From: DASPKA01 sp035628335 | GTDB taxonomy: Bacteria; Patescibacteriota; Doudnabacteria; UBA920 | Assembly (NCBI GenBank): GCA_035628335.1 | Contig: DASPKA010000137.1 | Coordinates: 1-12,847, forward strand | Direction: 5' to 3' | Length of the DNA: 12,847 bases | Shown: positions 12,501 through 12,847 of the stretch, one piece after another | Layout: each line of letters starts with the position of its first letter | Position numbering within the stretch: the stretch's first letter is position 1 | Made by a program: the position numbers and the translations under genes | The notes under the pieces: model-generated | Told to the model about the DNA's origin: nothing | Seen by the model: only the letters and a program-made list of their open reading frames with translations | Database searches by the model: none

Positions 12501-12847
12501 GCTTTTAAGGATGCTAGAGACTCTGCTGAGAGTTCAAAAGTTTCTTTAATGTCTCTTGGTGAGGGGGTAATTTTCCCGACCGTCACGCCTTGTTCAAACG
12601 CTGGAATATACTCTTCCGGCAGTTGTCTAATGAAGGTAAATAAGTGATTGCGGTAGTCCCCTTCGGGCATGTATTGTTCAATACGCCCAAATGCCGCTCC
12701 AAGCTCAGACACCGTTTCGGTTATGTCAATGTTTTTGTTAATAGAGAGTCGAAAGATTAGGCCTAGTTCGCCTGCTAGTTTTTGTAGTGAGGCGTTAGAC
12801 TGTGCGAGAAGCACGTCTCTGAGTTGAGCCTGGGGGGTTTTCAGGCC
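9596..12847 (-). CDS. Very large soluble helical protein with possible PD-ExK nuclease-like core (5' end beyond window)
   Basis: The reading frame has no stop up to the window edge; a GTG at 12814 lacks a Shine-Dalgarno site, so the true start is probably outside and at least 1,083 residues are encoded. Residue numbers count from that GTG. Residues 1-370 are almost all helical, in a HEAT/solenoid-like style. Residues 372-430 form a charged coiled coil (REKAERENAERQTALNKEL). Residues 525-620 stand out: a helix with E530, then P562-D563, eight residues, E572-F-K574, a helix with QKYKK, and the strand IRLIFAKSD. This order matches the PD-(D/E)xK nuclease core, but it is a pattern reading only. 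Residues 750-845 are again long helices, and the C-terminus is mixed. There is no membrane segment or P-loop. I recognise no family. It precedes the 349-residue gene by 81 bases. Confidence 0.8.
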   Translation of the reverse strand, partial: GLKTPQAQLRDVLLAQSNASLQKLAGELGLIFRLSINKNIDITETVSELGAAFGRIEQYMPEGDYRNHLFTFIRQLPEEYIPAFEQGVTVGKITPSPRDIKETFELSAESLASLKAGMGEDDILRLKAKYLTFAKDTAGKFSVMEQLITVANAEIYKRGFTFEDGLVGQVLRELPISSPDEVILLAQAASNEVENMSAFPVLVRVMLELGKKFDWSDPRSDEIFRYCFNNELSATTELFFSINMLASEEFRNVYAQYLLSPDAGVRRVAWGLAERALRRKNQNQAKLTETDADIAQNMEQLSLLLIDLIPGLPQDEAWYNMQRLVVVNIFKDTAQLERFTNGWLAAHNTQGLDRLHDFYSFVANTNQTRKNLFKPGAAYALELQAYYRRQETLLSDLAREKAERENAERQTALNKELIAKEAERLWVRRERIATAIEESLVEIFGSQSAPTETKQQTGAEFIALLDKFLNPDPKLDDKEQVFVLRKLKRLLDGARQETMTTLMQKLEASATAASHTQLEKQLQRFEQKDLFKKIEQGNCWENVGYVVLALRKLLNPRTTFLPQYGFVPAERYPDALFGDEVYEFKKGGNSTDPLKTAQKYKKLPFTKSNKPIRLIFAKSDPQILEELYAAPEADELNEGYEPFTMLLPNGETAEVKVFGMWQYEEDIIDRQRAEALVAAHPEQHPELKRLLEEKPDDSEYITTQKPIGIVEDGKDFIETTCMQLAGALIHEKQGEQNKIRITNIQKYLEQLRGVCTKSRLDMSSEKISQVSILTWNMFNWLSQWNQEYRQALANTQALTEKYPELKQLLKDPPVLRDVVQKLEKSLEKITKFAQTANLEASAYEKLKNSLQESLKTSAVPRILDEDITRGRHYDYDEERKVFLYEPNRFNGTESLEYLRNLELRNPYLISEEEFKRIPGKAKQFLVDVIQQEQQESRVGASPIYIDIVTEIMDRITLESADLFAPGYSEGTVTYDSLPPEAAAMTTDLEVIMHELKNSEFWQAVLNYFSKSILKRKPELAEQKKNLEELAEDLARTRIQSRLSASQRFDNPAPGYYALSKWYFDNRPRYQQQIGSIKQAVKSS

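Noticed and set aside
12785..12814. The GTG at 12814 as the true start of the giant gene.
   Set aside because: No Shine-Dalgarno site precedes it and the 11 codons up to the window edge are open, so the gene most likely begins beyond 12847.

Overview
The window looks like chromosomal DNA of a Patescibacteria/CPR bacterium, most likely a Parcubacteria-type lineage. This is an inference from several features. A long N-terminally anchored surface protein carries a domain style common in these genomes. A multipass protein has the UBA-like N-terminal segment that recurs in them. The genes are short and tightly packed, and many starts have weak Shine-Dalgarno sites. TAA, TAG and TGA all act as stops and TGG encodes Trp, so the standard bacterial code fits. 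No rRNA, tRNA, CRISPR array, transposase or phage gene was seen, and no gene-free stretch exceeds about 260 bases.

Layout. (1) 28-3352, plus strand: a cell-surface operon. It encodes an 895-residue protein (membrane anchor, carbohydrate-binding-like domain, beta-sandwich, then four Ig-like repeats each with an exact C-x11-C pair), a 31-codon Lys-rich mini-ORF, and a 177-residue membrane-anchored single-domain protein. (2) 3384-4020, minus: a ribbon-helix-helix antitoxin and PIN toxin pair with overlapping genes, a textbook sigma70 promoter and operator-like repeats; the toxin gene is strikingly AT-rich. (3) 4021-4271: promoter, a REP-like palindrome, a second hairpin and a 12-bp terminator stem. 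(4) 4272-7476, minus: a three-gene operon of a DUF2378-like protein, a soluble HAMP-like/GGDEF/EAL cyclic-di-GMP enzyme with all key motifs, and a multipass membrane protein. (5) 7561-7839, plus: a small three-helix membrane protein. (6) 7906-8385, minus: a membrane-anchored cupredoxin with a full type-1 copper ligand set. (7) 8465-12847, minus: two large proteins of unknown family, the upstream one running off the window edge. They are separated by 81 bases holding a dyad and a TATAAT box.

How the parts may work together. Region 1 faces outward and probably mediates attachment. Region 4 would sense an unknown signal and make or degrade c-di-GMP; its membrane protein is a candidate output or partner. 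The cupredoxin is an extracytoplasmic electron carrier with no visible partner here. The part most likely to be undescribed is region 7. The roughly 1,083-residue protein has a helical N-terminal half, a coiled coil, and an embedded PD...ExK sequence resembling a restriction-endonuclease-like core. It is followed by a separately regulated 349-residue protein with no recognised domain. That pairing is a hypothesis from sequence reading only.
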